From contig OY747716.1 in assembly GCA_963556495.2 (NCBI GenBank), forward strand, positions 16,938,540 to 17,002,539: a stretch of 64,000 nt of DNA, read 5' to 3'. The number at the start of each line of letters is the position of its first letter. Position 1 is the stretch's first letter. Shown one piece after another: positions 22,558-33,356 of this stretch. The notes under the pieces were generated by a model that was given only the letters and a program-made list of their open reading frames with translations, was not told the origin of the DNA and did not search any database. A program made the translations under genes and the position numbers. Source of the DNA: Valencia hispanica. Taxonomy: Eukaryota; Chordata; Actinopteri; Cyprinodontiformes; Valenciidae.

Positions 22558-23234
22558 GGCTAAATTGTTGAAAAAATTACATGTATAGAAAAAGTGTTAT
22601 GGTTAAAAATGTTTTTCGGTGACACTCTCCCAAGTAAACCCATACCATTAAAAAAATCAAATTACATGAACATCACAGTTATTGCAAATTGAGGGAGGAT
22701 GTTATTTTGCAATGTCTAACAACTTTTAGTGCTGCAGATGGCTACTTTTCTAACTGAGAAGTCAGCAACACTAGGAGCCTCATTATTTGAACTAGAGTGG
22801 ACACCTGGTATTCTTTGGGGTTAGGGACCACGGCCACCCTTAATTAGCTACAATCCACAAATACTTGAGACCCCCTCTAAAAACGTTAAACTGCCTATTT
22901 TTATAATGGTTCAAACATCAAATGTACCTTTATGTGCATTAATACACACAGTGAAAATTGCTATGGCCCTTCCACAGAAGCTAACATTCAGAGTCTTCCT
23001 TATCTCCAGTCTTGAGGGTACAGCCAATCTTTACCAAGGAAAATAAAGGGAACTTTGGATTGACTGCTTTGCTAACACCAGCCAGTACTTTGTCAAGTAG
23101 CGTTGCGCCTAGGTAGCTCAGCATCCCAAGCGGCATTTTCTTTCTTTTTTTTCCCTTGTCCTGTTGGGCAGTGTGGAGCTCAGAATTGGTGTTTGAGTAC
23201 CAAGTAGGAGCCCCCACAGACTACTATACTATAA
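22558..23234. other. intergenic DNA, possibly old repeat
   Basis: No reading frame of note. The text 'ggaccacggccaccc' to 'gagaccccctct' at about 22827-22877 resembles sequence seen in fish repeats, but I cannot name a family. Confidence 0.3.
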
Positions 23235-23274
23235 CAAGCGGAGCACTACAGCTTTTGATATAGTACTCCGCTTG
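23235..23274. repeat. 14-bp inverted repeat (hairpin)
   Basis: caagcggagcacta and tagtactccgcttg pair with one mismatch around a 12-nt loop, immediately outside the 3' end of GC-rich retroelement copy A. Confidence 0.85.
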
Positions 23275-23282
23275 ATACATAT

Positions 23283-23930
23283 GTGTAAGAAATCTTTATT
23301 AGAAATTACTGGGAGGGGGGTTTCCGAAGCGGCAGGGACACGGAGACGGAAAATAAAGTGGAAGAATAAAAGTAGATTAAGAGAGGAAGGGACAAAAGAT
23401 TAAGAGGGAGAGGGTAAACTGAAGATACAAGAAAGGAAGGGGAACAAAGAAAACAGAAGAAAACATCACAGTCTCCCTCCACACCTGAAGGAGGGCAGGG
23501 AGAGGGATAAAAACAACTACAAAAATAAAACCATGCAAACTGAGAACTACACAACCACAACCTACAAATAGATATATGAATACAATAACAGCGTCACTGA
23601 AAAGCTCATGGTATGGATTATTACAAGATTTAGTAATGGTAACTTAAGCCCAAGAATGTATCTGTAAACACCTGAATCTACTCACCTGTGTGTGTGTATA
23701 AGCATGCTGGTGCATATTACTTGTCTCCATAAGAGAGTTCAATAGCTGGTGGGAGGAGCCATCGATCCGCCTCCCAGGAATCGACGCAGACACGAGGGAG
23801 ATTGGAGCCATAGAAACCCAAAGGACCCCCAGACCAAAGGAGCCCCAGGCAGACCAACCCAGGGCTGACCGAACCCCCAAAAGAGGAGCAGAGGAGAGGG
23901 GAACATCCAGCAGCTACAATGCAGGGACCG
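23283..23930 (-). mobile_element. GC-rich retroelement copy A, 3' part (minus strand)
   Basis: Read on the minus strand this ends in '...ccgtctccgtgtcc' and a terminal 'taataaagatttc'. It aligns over about 600 bp with the reverse complement of 25880-26510 (copy B). Shared landmarks include 'aaggggaacaaagaaaac', 'cccaagaat(g/a)tatctgtaa', 'ctcccaggaatcga' and 'ggagattggagcca'. Copy A continues at 26545 after the insertion of copy B, so this is the 3' portion of a single older element. No protein-coding potential is convincing. Confidence 0.85.
23915..23930. repeat. 16-bp target site duplication, left copy
   Basis: tacaatgcagggaccg, identical to 26545-26560. It flanks copy B on its 5' side. 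Confidence 0.85.
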
Positions 23931-26544
23931 CCCGATTCATTGGTTTGCTCCTGGTCTGGGCAGGTATGTCGCCGGGGTTTGAGCTGCGGGGGCCTCCGAT
24001 GTGCAGGTGGCGCTGGGGGCCTCCTTTGCTGGCGAGGAGGCTATTGCTAACTAGCGACAGGTGCTCTCCCCCTACGACAGCTCTTGGATGGGGGGGAGGG
24101 GTGTGGTGGAGTGCGGTGGTGGGGTGGTGGGTGGGGGGGTGGTGAACTCAACCTGGGTGTCTAGTGTCTTTTGTGTTCTGATAGTAGAGCGAATGTCAGG
24201 GTGGGTTTAGTTCTCCTTCTGGGAAGGGGCTGGGGGGACTGCCTTGGGGTCCGTGGGGCTTGGTGGTGCTGTGGCCGTGGGCCCCGGGTTGAACGTGCCA
24301 TGGCCTCCCTCCCCTGGTGGATCCCGGTGAACAGCGGTGCCTATTGGGGTCGGTGGGGGAGCTGGCTCCCTGGGAAGACATTTTGTCTCCCAGTCCTTGC
24401 CTCCCCATCCCTGAACACCTCTGTCCACCCGCTCCATCACTTTACCACTCATATAGGGTCTTGGGGCATGGGCACATCACTGGGGTGCGAGGAGGGAAAT
24501 CCCGTGGCGTCCTGGGTCCCAATTTTAATATACAACTTAGACACTCCCACTTATAACATTTTCATGCAACACACATGTAGGGACTTTGGGGTGGGCACAC
24601 TTTTCGGCATCCAGAGGGGGAGCGGTTCAATCAGCTCCACCTCTGGTGCCGGTGCCCACTGTTAAACCACATGTAGACACTGAGGGCTCGGAGTGGGGGT
24701 TGGGGGATGTGTTGTTGCCTTCCCCACATCCCACCCCTCTGTTTTAAATGCACATTATAACAACACGCAGCAACACCGTACTCGAGCGGGAGGATAGAGG
24801 CTAGGGGTCTTCTCACACCCCTGTTTGCTACGGGCCATCAGGGGTTGGGGTCCGGAGGAGGAACAGGTGGTCTGGTCAGGTCCTAGGCTGTCGGGCTGCT
24901 TCGCCACTGTGGGGCCCTTGGCGGTCTGCTTGTCTCCGTCCTAGAAGGTAGGGGGTCCATCTCCCGGGTTCGGGGGCTGGTGGCTCTAATGGGGCATCGG
25001 TATCTGGACCTGGGAGCATGAAGTGTGTATGGGGTGTGTGAGTGAGGGTACAGCGTCATTTCTTGGGTGTCTTGGTGAGTTAGTGAGAATGTATGTGTTT
25101 AAGAGGGAGGGAACGTATGACTGTGTCTGTATGTCTTTGTCTGCCTGTCAGGTTGGGACTTGGGCTGCCCTATCGCCTGGCGCACCTCAGGCCTTACATT
25201 TAATGGGGGGCCTATTTCCCCTCCGTCACTCCCTGCCAGTGACGGATGGCCCTGCCTACTGGTGTGTAGGTGGTCAGTCCGGTTCAGACCTGGTGCGTGC
25301 CTGGCCGGGCCTGGGGGTGCCGGTGTGTCGGTCGGCCGATGCGCCGGGTCTATACCTTCCTTTGGTTGGTTGGGGCACCTCAACCAGCCAGGTTTGGGAT
25401 TGTTGGGTGGTGCCTGCTCGGTGGCTCGGCAGAATACGGATCCAGCGTCTCTGCTTGTTCGATCACCTGTTCTGTGCGCACCATGCGTGGTCGGTTCATT
25501 GGCGGGTTGGACCGGCCCTGGCCTTTGTTGGATCCCTGGTCTGTGTTGCGCGGGATCAGGACTCGGGAGCTGGTACAACTTGGTGTCCAGGTGCTGGCTG
25601 AGCTTGGCCTGGGGATGCTGTCCATCCGCTGCAGCTATCGGTGGGGCGCCCCAATGTGGGGCAGGGGTGAGGCGATGGGATGTTGGTGGTGGGGATTGGC
25701 CCAGGGTGGTTGTGGCACGTGGCGGCCGGCCACGGCCCCTGTGGTGCCGGGGGCCCCTTGTCGGCTGGATGGGGCGCCCCTGGGCCCCGGCTCTCCTGGT
25801 CCATGGACCGGCCCGCCCTGGCGCGGCTGGTTGCCGGTGGGGCCCATGGGCTCGTCACTGCTGCCCCCCGGGCCCCTGCATAGTAGCCGCTGGACGTTCC
25901 CCTGGGGTTCTCCTTTGCTCCTCTCTTGGGGGATGCCGTCGGCCCCACCCAGGTCCGCCTGGGGCTCTGGGGGTCCTTTGGACGTCTTGGCTCCGATCTC
26001 CTTCATGTCTGCCTCGATTCCTGGGAGACGGATTGATGCCTGCTCACACCAGCTATCGAACACTCTTATGGAGAAACCTTATATGCACCCACATGCTCAC
26101 ACACACACATAGATGTGGGGTCTCTGGTGTTTACAGATATATTCTTGGGCTGAGGTTATCATTACTAGAGCTTAATTTATCGGTACCATTAGTTTTTCTG
26201 TGACATTGTTGTTTCATTTTTATATCCATTTTTGTGTGATGTGGTTGTTTAGTTCTAAGTTCACGATGTTTGTTTTGTTTTGTCGATGTTCCTTTTTCGT
26301 TTTTTGTTTTGTTTTGTTTTTTCCCCTCTCTCTGCCGTCCTTTGGGTATAGAGGCAAACTTCAATGTTTTCCTGTGTTTTCTTTGTTCCCCTTCCTCTCT
26401 TGTTTTTTCAGCTCACCCTTTCTCATGACTTCTTGTTTCCTACCTCTCTTCTTCATCTTCTTTCTTTCTTCCCCTTAATTTTCCGTCTCCGTGTCCATAA
26501 CATCAGGAAATAAAACCCACAGCAAAAAAATAAATAAAATAAAA
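23931..26544 (+). mobile_element. GC-rich poly(A)-tailed retroelement copy B (plus strand)
   Basis: A 2.6-kb insertion bounded by a 16-bp direct repeat. Its plus strand ends in an AATAAA-type signal (ggaaataaaacccac) and an A-rich tail at 26524-26544. The 5' two-thirds are strongly G-rich on the sense strand (G runs near 24090-24150), and 24150-25950 is GC-rich. The 3' 600 bp are T/C-rich with (CA)n near 26098. Frames of several hundred codons are open on both strands but are Gly/Trp/Pro/Cys-rich composition artefacts. Alignment with copy A shows indels that ignore codon phase. It fits a retrotransposed non-coding RNA or a 5'-truncated LINE consisting only of a long G-rich 3' UTR, as L1-type LINEs can have. 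The family is not identified. Confidence 0.75.
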
Positions 26545-26560
26545 TACAATGCAGGGACCG
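26545..26560. repeat. 16-bp target site duplication, right copy
   Basis: tacaatgcagggaccg directly after the A-rich tail of copy B, identical to 23915-23930. The first T could belong to the tail. Confidence 0.85.
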
Positions 26561-27016
26561 GCCGACGAGGGACACCAGGGTGCTGGGACATGCGGCACCG
26601 CCACTCCAGGGTAATCCCCACAGCTGACATCCTAATGCCCCCCCTCAACCCATGCATATAGCCCCAGCGGACGGACGGCATTCCAGGCCAAGACCAGCCA
26701 GCACCCAGACACTGAGCTCAACCAGCTCCATAATCTCACTACCGCACACCGCAGAGCACCAGACATGCAACCAAGGTCAACTAAACCCAACAATGAACCG
26801 ACCAAGCATGAAGCACAGAACAGGAAATCAAGTGGGGATGCCGGACCTGACCCCCGCCGAGCCCCCCGACAGCTGCCACCAACCAATGCCCAAACCGGCC
26901 CCTCCCAAAGAGGGCGGACAGTCCCCCCGGCCCAATCCCAGAAGATCTATACCCACCCTGACATTTGGTCTACTATCAAAGCACAAACGACATTAGACAC
27001 CCAGGTTGAGTTCTGA
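26561..27016 (-). mobile_element. GC-rich retroelement copy A, 5' part (minus strand)
   Basis: On the minus strand it starts at the text matching 24144 of copy B (gaactcaacctgggtgtc) and runs through blocks matching 25420-25700. The internal section equivalent to about 24230-25420 is missing, so copy A is internally deleted as well as interrupted. Shared landmarks are 'aatgaaccgaccacgcat'-type text and 'agcggayggacrgcat'. Confidence 0.8.
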
Positions 27017-28299
27017 ACTGACTTAATAAAATAATCTAACAGTTTTTAGAGAGTGGAAACCCATGCCCAAAAAACTCAAATGAGCTATCCATCCATCCAT
27101 GAGTTTCAGAGCTCTGTTTTTGAACTTCAAAGGTTTGTACTTGAAATTTCCTGTAAGCGAGTTTGGGGGAGTTTTCCCACCACTGTACCTTCAAGATACT
27201 GATGAGCAACGCTATATCAACATGCAGCTGTGCATCAGTTCCCCTCTGGCTGCAGAATTCACCCTGATCAGACCTGGCACAGGTTCCTTCACCTTTAGGA
27301 GCTTCATAGCGCCTTCCTCCATCTGTCTGTGCAGATATATCTCGCTATCTGTCGGAGAATACAAACTTATCTAGGAAGGTGCCGAAAAAACTGAAGCTTG
27401 AGTTTAACACAAAAATCTAATTTTGTTCCACTGAGAATAAAGACAGCAGGAAATGCAAAAAAGAAAAATTAACTGCTTTTATCTTAATCAGGAACAGTAG
27501 ATTTGATCATCAGAACTTCTTGAAATTATAATAATGATGTGATTATTATGCATACTTTGACATTTTATACAGGAAGGGTAAGATTTGTGAAAACATTACG
27601 TCAGCTTTTAAATAAAGAAGTTTAAAGGGTCTTTTCCAATCATTTCAATGCTTAATTTCCCAGTTTTTAATTATTCATTTTATCTATTTAAAATTAGGTA
27701 AAGCTTTCAGGCGGTTAGTTTTTTGCAGTCGCCACTCACTAATAATGCTTCATTTACAAATGTGTATTTCGATTACATTTTCTCTTTAATGATTAAGTAT
27801 GTCCCAACGCTGAAGCTGGATACAATCTGTCATTAAAACTCAAATGTTCAAGCAGCAGAATCAGACAAATAAATGAACATCTGCTACCCCTCAATCCCAA
27901 ACAAATGAACACAAAGCTGCCTAAGCCTGGCAGTGACAAGTAAACCACTCGGTTTTTTCCATGAATGCCACACATATCAAATCTGCTGCGATTGAAATTC
28001 CCAAACCTTTTTTAACAGTAAGCTGTGTTTTTATACTAAAAAAAATCAACAACTAGTTTTCCCTATCTGAGGATGGAAAAACTTCAGGAATAGTGATGGG
28101 AAAGAAAAATAAACTGTTGATTGCTTGTTGTAAAGATCTTATGACACTCTAAGAAAAGTTAATTATGTTTCAGTTGCAAAACAAAAAAACTGTTATTAAA
28201 AAATTGCAAATAACTACCACATTCTGATGAGAGTTAAACGGATCCAATTTCTCCAGATTTTGCCTTTCTTTAATGCATACCTACAAATTTAAAAATACA
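27017..28299. other. AT-rich intergenic DNA, nothing recognised
   Basis: A short (ATCC)n run lies at 27087-27100. No gene or element is supported. Confidence 0.45.
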
Positions 28300-28515
28300 A
28301 CATGAAATTATTCTTCCTCATTAATGATCAAGCTCCATCTTATCTTAATGTAGTCACAGCTCTGTACGTTCTGTCTTGCTTGTCCTCATGGCCTCAGGTC
28401 AGTCGAGGCAGTTGGACGCTCATCCTGAGCTGACTGGGCGTCTCTTTTTTCACTGGCTTTTCAGTTTGGACAGAGCTTGTCTTTATTTAGCTCATAAAAA
28501 TACAGCGTCAAATGT
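28300..28515 (+). mobile_element. L2-like LINE 3' remnant
   Basis: 'aatgatcaagctccatctt' resembles the L2 coding segment for a NDQAPSYL-type motif. It is followed by 'cgaggcagttggacg', which resembles the L2 3' UTR. Short and decayed. Confidence 0.4.
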
Positions 28516-29047
28516 TTACACAATTCTGTTAAAATGTCTGCTTTTTTACATGTAAAAACCAAACACATTTATGACAGTAAAAATTATTTTTTGAACCCAA
28601 ACAAGCCATCTGTTGCAGTAGATTTGATTAACCTCAAATAAAGTTCTCCTGTCCTAGTAGGATCTATTTCATATTAGCTCATTTGCATGTTTTAGCCTAA
28701 ATATAGTTTGCAGTCAGGCTACAAATAATGAAAAAGATATATTGTTCAAAGGTATCGGTCAGAAGAAGGGTCCAAAAAAATTCAGAGCTTTTTATACATA
28801 CTGTATACGCCCTGGCACAGTGTAGGCCGTCCCTGATAATCAGAGGCCAACAAGGCCATTAAAGAAACTGGGTGATTCTCCCAAACTGATATAAAGATTA
28901 TGGAAACTGGTTTGGAAAGCTGCCAAAATCCTAACAGCAAAGCTATACAGGAATTTAAAAAAAGTGCTGGTTGGGTTCTACATGAGATAGGATGGGATGC
29001 TGATTCTTCTTTTTTTCCTTCTATCAGTTTTCTTTGTTTTCAGGTGA
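28516..29047. other. AT-rich intergenic DNA, nothing recognised
   Basis: No supported feature. Confidence 0.4.
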
Positions 29048-29190
29048 ATTGTACATCCGTCCATCACCTATACCCATTTATCCTTGCAGAGGTTAGTTGG
29101 CAAGAGGTGGGGTACAGCCTGAACAGGGCAACATAGTGACACACCAAACAAATTCTCATGCCTAAGGAACATTTGGATTATCGATTTCAG
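29048..29190 (-). mobile_element. SINE family 1, decayed 3' half
   Basis: 'catccgtccatcacctat' then 'ttatccttgcagaggtt' and 'gtggggtacagcctgaacag' follow the order of the 3' half of the SINE at 8044-8373, with the tail to the left. The head is not recognisable. Confidence 0.55.
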
Positions 29191-29384
29191 ACTACAGTAG
29201 TAACTATAAACACACTCTAATTGCATTAAAATAACCCCGTTCAGGTTTTGCAGGGTTTTTTGAGAAGTGGTTAAATGATGGGTGACACCCTGATATCATT
29301 TAACGCAAGACTTTGTTAGAGAAGCTGATTTATCTGCACACTACCTCACTAAATTGATGGATTCATATTTATTCTGAGCGACAG

Positions 29385-29448
29385 CGACGTCAATTCCCTA
29401 GGCCTGGGGTTTTTCTGCATGGAATTTGCATGTTTTCCCTGTGCATGC
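29385..29448 (+). mobile_element. SINE family 1 (split copy), segment 1
   Basis: 'ttctgcatggaatttgcatg' and 'tccctgtgcatgc' match the SINE body. The following SINE text (gtgggttc...ccggg) resumes only at 33360, so the SINE was cut here by the 3.9-kb insert. A degenerate B-box region precedes it. Confidence 0.75.
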
Positions 29449-29452
29449 AAGT

Positions 29453-29626
29453 GGGTTCAATATCATGCCACAGATGATTTGTGCGTGCAAAAAGATTTTG
29501 TATGTGTGCAAAAAGATTTTGCACGTGAACGGATGTTTTGTAATTGTATAAAACAAGTCGTGCTTGTAAAAAAATTCTAAACCCGCAGAAACATTTTGTG
29601 GCTGTGCAAGAAACCTTTGTCTGCAG
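29453..29626 (+). repeat. left terminal inverted repeat of the 3.9-kb element
   Basis: 174 bp with internal near-repeats of 'tgcaaaaagattttg'. It pairs with 33183-33356. Confidence 0.85.
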
Positions 29627-29634
29627 TTTTTCTT

Positions 29635-29804
29635 TTTTATGAAATTTGGAAAAATTTCTACATTTCTGTTTTTCCCTTTAAAGATGGGGTGCTGAGTGTA
29701 CAATAATGAGAAAGAAAATTAACTTTTTGATTATAGCAAATGACTGCAATGAAACAAAAAGTGACAAATTTAAATGGGTCTGAATACTTTCCATTGCCAC
29801 TGTA
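29635..29804 (+). mobile_element. Tc1 3' terminal remnant
   Basis: 'gggtctgaatactttcc' followed by 'gccactgta' is a Tc1 3' end. The preceding 130 bp have the usual A/T-rich inverted-repeat text. It is nested inside the 3.9-kb element. Confidence 0.55.
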
Positions 29805-29820
29805 TATGAAAAAGTAATTT

Positions 29821-31330
29821 CAATTCAATTCAGTTTATTTATATAGCGCCAATTCCCAACAGATGTCATCTCAAGGCAATTAACAAGAAGTAATTTCAAT
29901 AAATTTATACAAACATTCCAATCAGTTAAAACGTTTCCTATTTAAGGAATCCCAGGAGATTGCATCAGTCATTGGCGTGAGGTTGGGCCCCGTTGATGCA
30001 GACTTTCCAACCACAGCAATCCTTCAGCAATCCCTCATACTGAGCAAGCATGTAGCGACGGTGGAGAGGAAAAACTCCCCTTTAACAGGAAGAAACCTCC
30101 AACAGAACCAGGCTCAGTAGGAGCGGCCATCTGCCACGACCGTCTGGGGGTTTGAGAAGACAGAGCAGAGACACAGAAGGAACAGAAGATCTGATATAAG
30201 AGAACTTTCTATGTTACAGAAAGTAAAAAGTTGATAACAGGACACAGTGGATGTTCAGTTACAGGGGGGATCATCCCAGTCGATGCCCCCCGTCCAACAG
30301 GGCATTGCAGCCAAGCAGGATACCAGACCAGGTATATCTTCTATGGAGAGAAAAACACTGAGAGAAAACAAAGTTAACAGTCGAAATAACAGAATGTACT
30401 GTGATACAACTGGAGAGTAGTAGGAGAAAAGGAAGTAGCAGAGTGAAGAAAATTGGTAAGTCTGTCCTCCAGCAGTCTAAGCCTATAGCAGCATAACTAC
30501 AGAGCTAGCTCAGGATGACCTAAGCCACTCTAACTATAAGCTTTATCAAAAAAGGAAAGTTTTAAGCCTGGCCTTAAAAGTTAACAGAGTGTCTGCCTCA
30601 CGGACTAAAGCTGGGAGCTGGTTCCACAGGAGAGGAGCCTGATAACTAAAAGATCTGCCTCCCATTCTACTTTTAGAAATCCTAGGAATTACAAGTAAAC
30701 CTGCAGTCTGAGAGCGAAGGGCTGTGTTAGGAAAATAAGGAACAATTAGATCTCTGATGTATGATGGAGCTTGATTATTAAGGGCTTTGTATGTAAGAAG
30801 AAGGATCTTAAATTCTATTCTGGATTTAACAGGGAGCCAATGAAGGGAAGCTAAAACAGGAGAAATGTGATCTCTCTTTTTAGTATTCATCAGAACTCTT
30901 GCTGCCGCATTTTGGATCAACTGAAGGCTTTAATGGCATTTTGTTGACTTCCTGATAGTAAAGAATTTCAGTAGTCCAGCCTTGAGGTAACAAATGCATG
31001 GACTAGTTTCTCAGCATCACTCCTGGACAGGATGTTTCTAATTTTAGCAATATTCCGGAGGTGAAAGAAGGAAATCCTAGAAACCTGTTTAGTATGGGAT
31101 TTAAATATCAAGTCTTGGTCAAAAATAACGCAGAGGTTCTTTAAGTTATTTTTGGGGGGCAATGTTAGCTTCTGGTCCAAAGACAGCAACTTCTGTCTTT
31201 ACAGAATTTAAAAGCAATCCATGTTTTTATGTCTTCCAGACATGCCTGTAATCTACCTAACTGACTGGAGTCATCAGGATTTATGGATAAATATAGTTGT
31301 GTATCATCGGCATAGCTGTGGGAAATTTAT
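29821..31330 (-). pseudogene. L2-clade LINE, 5'-truncated, with long 3' UTR
   Basis: On the minus strand, 31189-30968 encodes an RT palm/thumb segment (LCVIFDQDLIFKSH, FFHLRNIAKIRNILS, HAFVTSRLDY). 30920-30546 is an open 124-codon C-terminus (QNAAARVLMNTKKRDHI, LASLHWLPVKSRI, LLTYKALNNQAPSYI, FSYQAPLLWNQLP, ending KTFLF). A frame break separates the two. The 3' UTR extends left to about 29821 and includes 'aggaagaaacctcc' and the terminal 'tttatatagcgccaatt' text, followed by the AATTC-type tail. It lacks the endonuclease and the front of the RT. The C-terminus is well preserved, so the copy is not very old. Confidence 0.85.
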
Positions 31331-31485
31331 CCCACCTTCTGGTGTTACTTTACTGAGAGAGACACATACTGTATTCTCTGCCGATGAAAACTTTTTTTTT
31401 AGCCCTGGTCATATCACAAAAAAGATCAATAAGACTTTTCTTCACAAACACTTTCTACAGGTTGCGTTTGATGACTATGATGGAA

Positions 31486-31555
31486 TCATTGGATTTGTAA
31501 ACATAAACAATGTGCTCTGGAAGTTTGGGGTGAGTATATTAGTTGTGTAATCCTT
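31486..31555 (+). other. exon-like segment inside the 3.9-kb element
   Basis: A pyrimidine-rich acceptor (cacaaacactttctacag) ends at about 31460. A 70-nt open segment encodes VAFDDYDGIIGFVNINNV and then LWKFG, and a donor-like gggtgagtat follows near 31530. Boundaries are approximate. It could be a remnant transposase or captured exon, or chance. No family is recognised. Confidence 0.25.
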
Positions 31556-31797
31556 TAGGCTCTTTGAATGTGCTTTGTAAGGTTACCCATACAATAGAAA
31601 AAAACACAACTACTTGTTATTTAATTATTCGAGGTTAACATAAAGAGCTATATGATGTAAGTGTCAGTGTTTGGCAACATTACTTACAATAGCTACGCAG
31701 ACAATACAGTTATATAGTACAATGTCACCAGGTGTCCTAAACAGGCTGTTGGTAAATGTATTGAGGACATTAATGATTTAGTTGCCATATGTAGCAA

Positions 31798-31812
31798 AAA
31801 AAAAAAAAAAAA
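31798..31812. repeat. poly(A) tract
   Basis: Run of about 15 A. Confidence 0.85.
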
Positions 31813-31883
31813 TCAACGTAAGCATAAGCTATCCTTTACTTCATGTGTGATTTGGTTTTTCATAATGAGAAAATCCCTAAAAT

Positions 31884-32560
31884 GAATTTCTGGCGTGTTT
31901 TCCCACAGTATGAGTTGTAGTATGATCAAGGGGAGATTGTTTATATATCCTGCGAATTTGGTGGCACTACAGCATGTAATAGTGTAGTTATTGCAGATTT
32001 AATAGGTTTTTAAATCCTAAAATATCACCAAAATGAATTTGAAGCTTATTCAACTAAAGTATGAGTTGTAATATGATCAAGGGAAGATGGTTTATATATC
32101 CTGTGAATTTGGTGGCACTACAGCATGTAATAGTGTAGTTATTACAAATGTAATACATTTTTGAACGCTAAAATATCACAAAAATGAATTTGAAGCTTAT
32201 TCAACTAAAGTATGAGTTGTAGTATGATCAAGGGAAGATGGTTCATATATCCTGTGAATTTGGTGACACCACAGCATGTAATAGTGTAGTTATTGCACAT
32301 TTAATACGCTTTTGAATGCTAAAATATCACCAAAATGAATTTTGAGCCTATTTTACCAAAGTATGAGTTGTAGCATGAACAAGGGGAGAAGGTATGTGTG
32401 TGCTATGAGTTTCATGGCACTACAACATCTAATTTGTTATTGCACATTCTATTAGTTTGTTGAATGATAAAAAAATTCCTAAAATTATTTACAAAACATT
32501 TAAACAACTATGTGTTGTAGTAAGATCAATGGAAAAGCGTTTATATTTGCTGTGTTTATA
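31884..32560. repeat. tandem array, ~151-bp unit, about 4.5 copies
   Basis: Units start with 'gaattt' at 31884, 32035, 32186, 32337 and about 32485. Each contains 'tatgagttgtagtatgatc' (with variants), 'atatcctg(t/c)gaatttgg' and 'gcatgtaatagtgtagtta'. The middle three units are most alike and the outer ones more diverged, the usual pattern of unequal exchange. Confidence 0.9.
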
Positions 32561-32561
32561 A

Positions 32562-32581
32562 ATATATATATATATATATAT
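32562..32581. repeat. (TA)n microsatellite
   Basis: About ten TA units at the end of the 151-bp array. Confidence 0.9.
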
Positions 32582-33182
32582 ACAATTTTGATGACACTGC
32601 ACCTGTCCTAGGTGAGGGAATTGAATATTTCTTTGTCGTATTTTTTCGGTCTTGCAATTTGTAGACAGTCCCTACGCATTCACGCACCAGCAGGCTCTGC
32701 ATAGAGGCCAATGCAAGTCTCCCCGCACGGACGACGGCTCGTTTTGAGGAAAATACGATTGTAGCTCGCAGTCTACCTTGCTGTGATTGCACTTGTAAAA
32801 GCAATGCTCCGATAATAATTTTTTGATCCGCAAAAGCCAAATCTGTGAAGATTTTTCTAACTTTTCGGAGCTTCTTCTTCTTTTTCCCCCAAAAGATGTC
32901 GTCATCTGATATTGGCAGTTTGGCTTGCCAGTATGCAGTCTCCTGGTTGGCCGTTAGTGGCACGAATTTGACTGGCCTTCAATGCATAAAAACGTTTTGT
33001 GGTTGTAGGTTTTTGCTTTGCAAGCTCGTAGGTGCAGTGTTGCACAAGAGCCCGAGATGTCTCACTCGTACAGATATTTTGTATGGCGAAACTTTTACGG
33101 GTACAGTACAAATTTAATTTGCACACACACAGAAAAAAAAACACAACTACGAAACTGATCTACATGTTTGCAAATAATATTT

Positions 33183-33356
33183 CTGCAGACAAAGGTTTCT
33201 TGGACAGCCACAAAATGTTTCTGCGGGTTCCAATTTTTTTTACAAGCACGACTTGTTTTATACAACTACAAAACATCATTTCACATGCAAAACCTTTTTG
33301 CACACATACAAAATCTTTTTTCACGCATAAATCGTCTGTGGCATGATATTGAACCC
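33183..33356 (-). repeat. right terminal inverted repeat of the 3.9-kb element
   Basis: Reverse complement of 29453-29626 with scattered substitutions. Confidence 0.85.

Noticed and set aside
25160..26203. A 347-codon open frame, plus overlapping long frames on both strands between 24200 and 26200.
   Set aside because: The region is very GC-rich, which depletes stop codons in every frame. The predicted proteins are Gly/Pro/Trp/Cys-rich and lack any domain, and the related copy A shows out-of-phase indels.
29812..29900. 13-bp direct repeat (aagtaatttcaat at 29812 and 29888) that might mark a 63-bp insertion.
   Set aside because: The flanked text appears to be the ordinary 3' end of the L2 element, continuous with the UTR to its right, and part of the 13-mer is the LINE's own tail motif.
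32845..33117. A 90-codon frame after a pyrimidine-rich stretch (MSSSDIGSLACQYAV).
   Set aside because: The frame overlaps an equally long one on the other strand and has no recognisable motif. It falls in the non-coding subterminal part of the inverted-repeat element.
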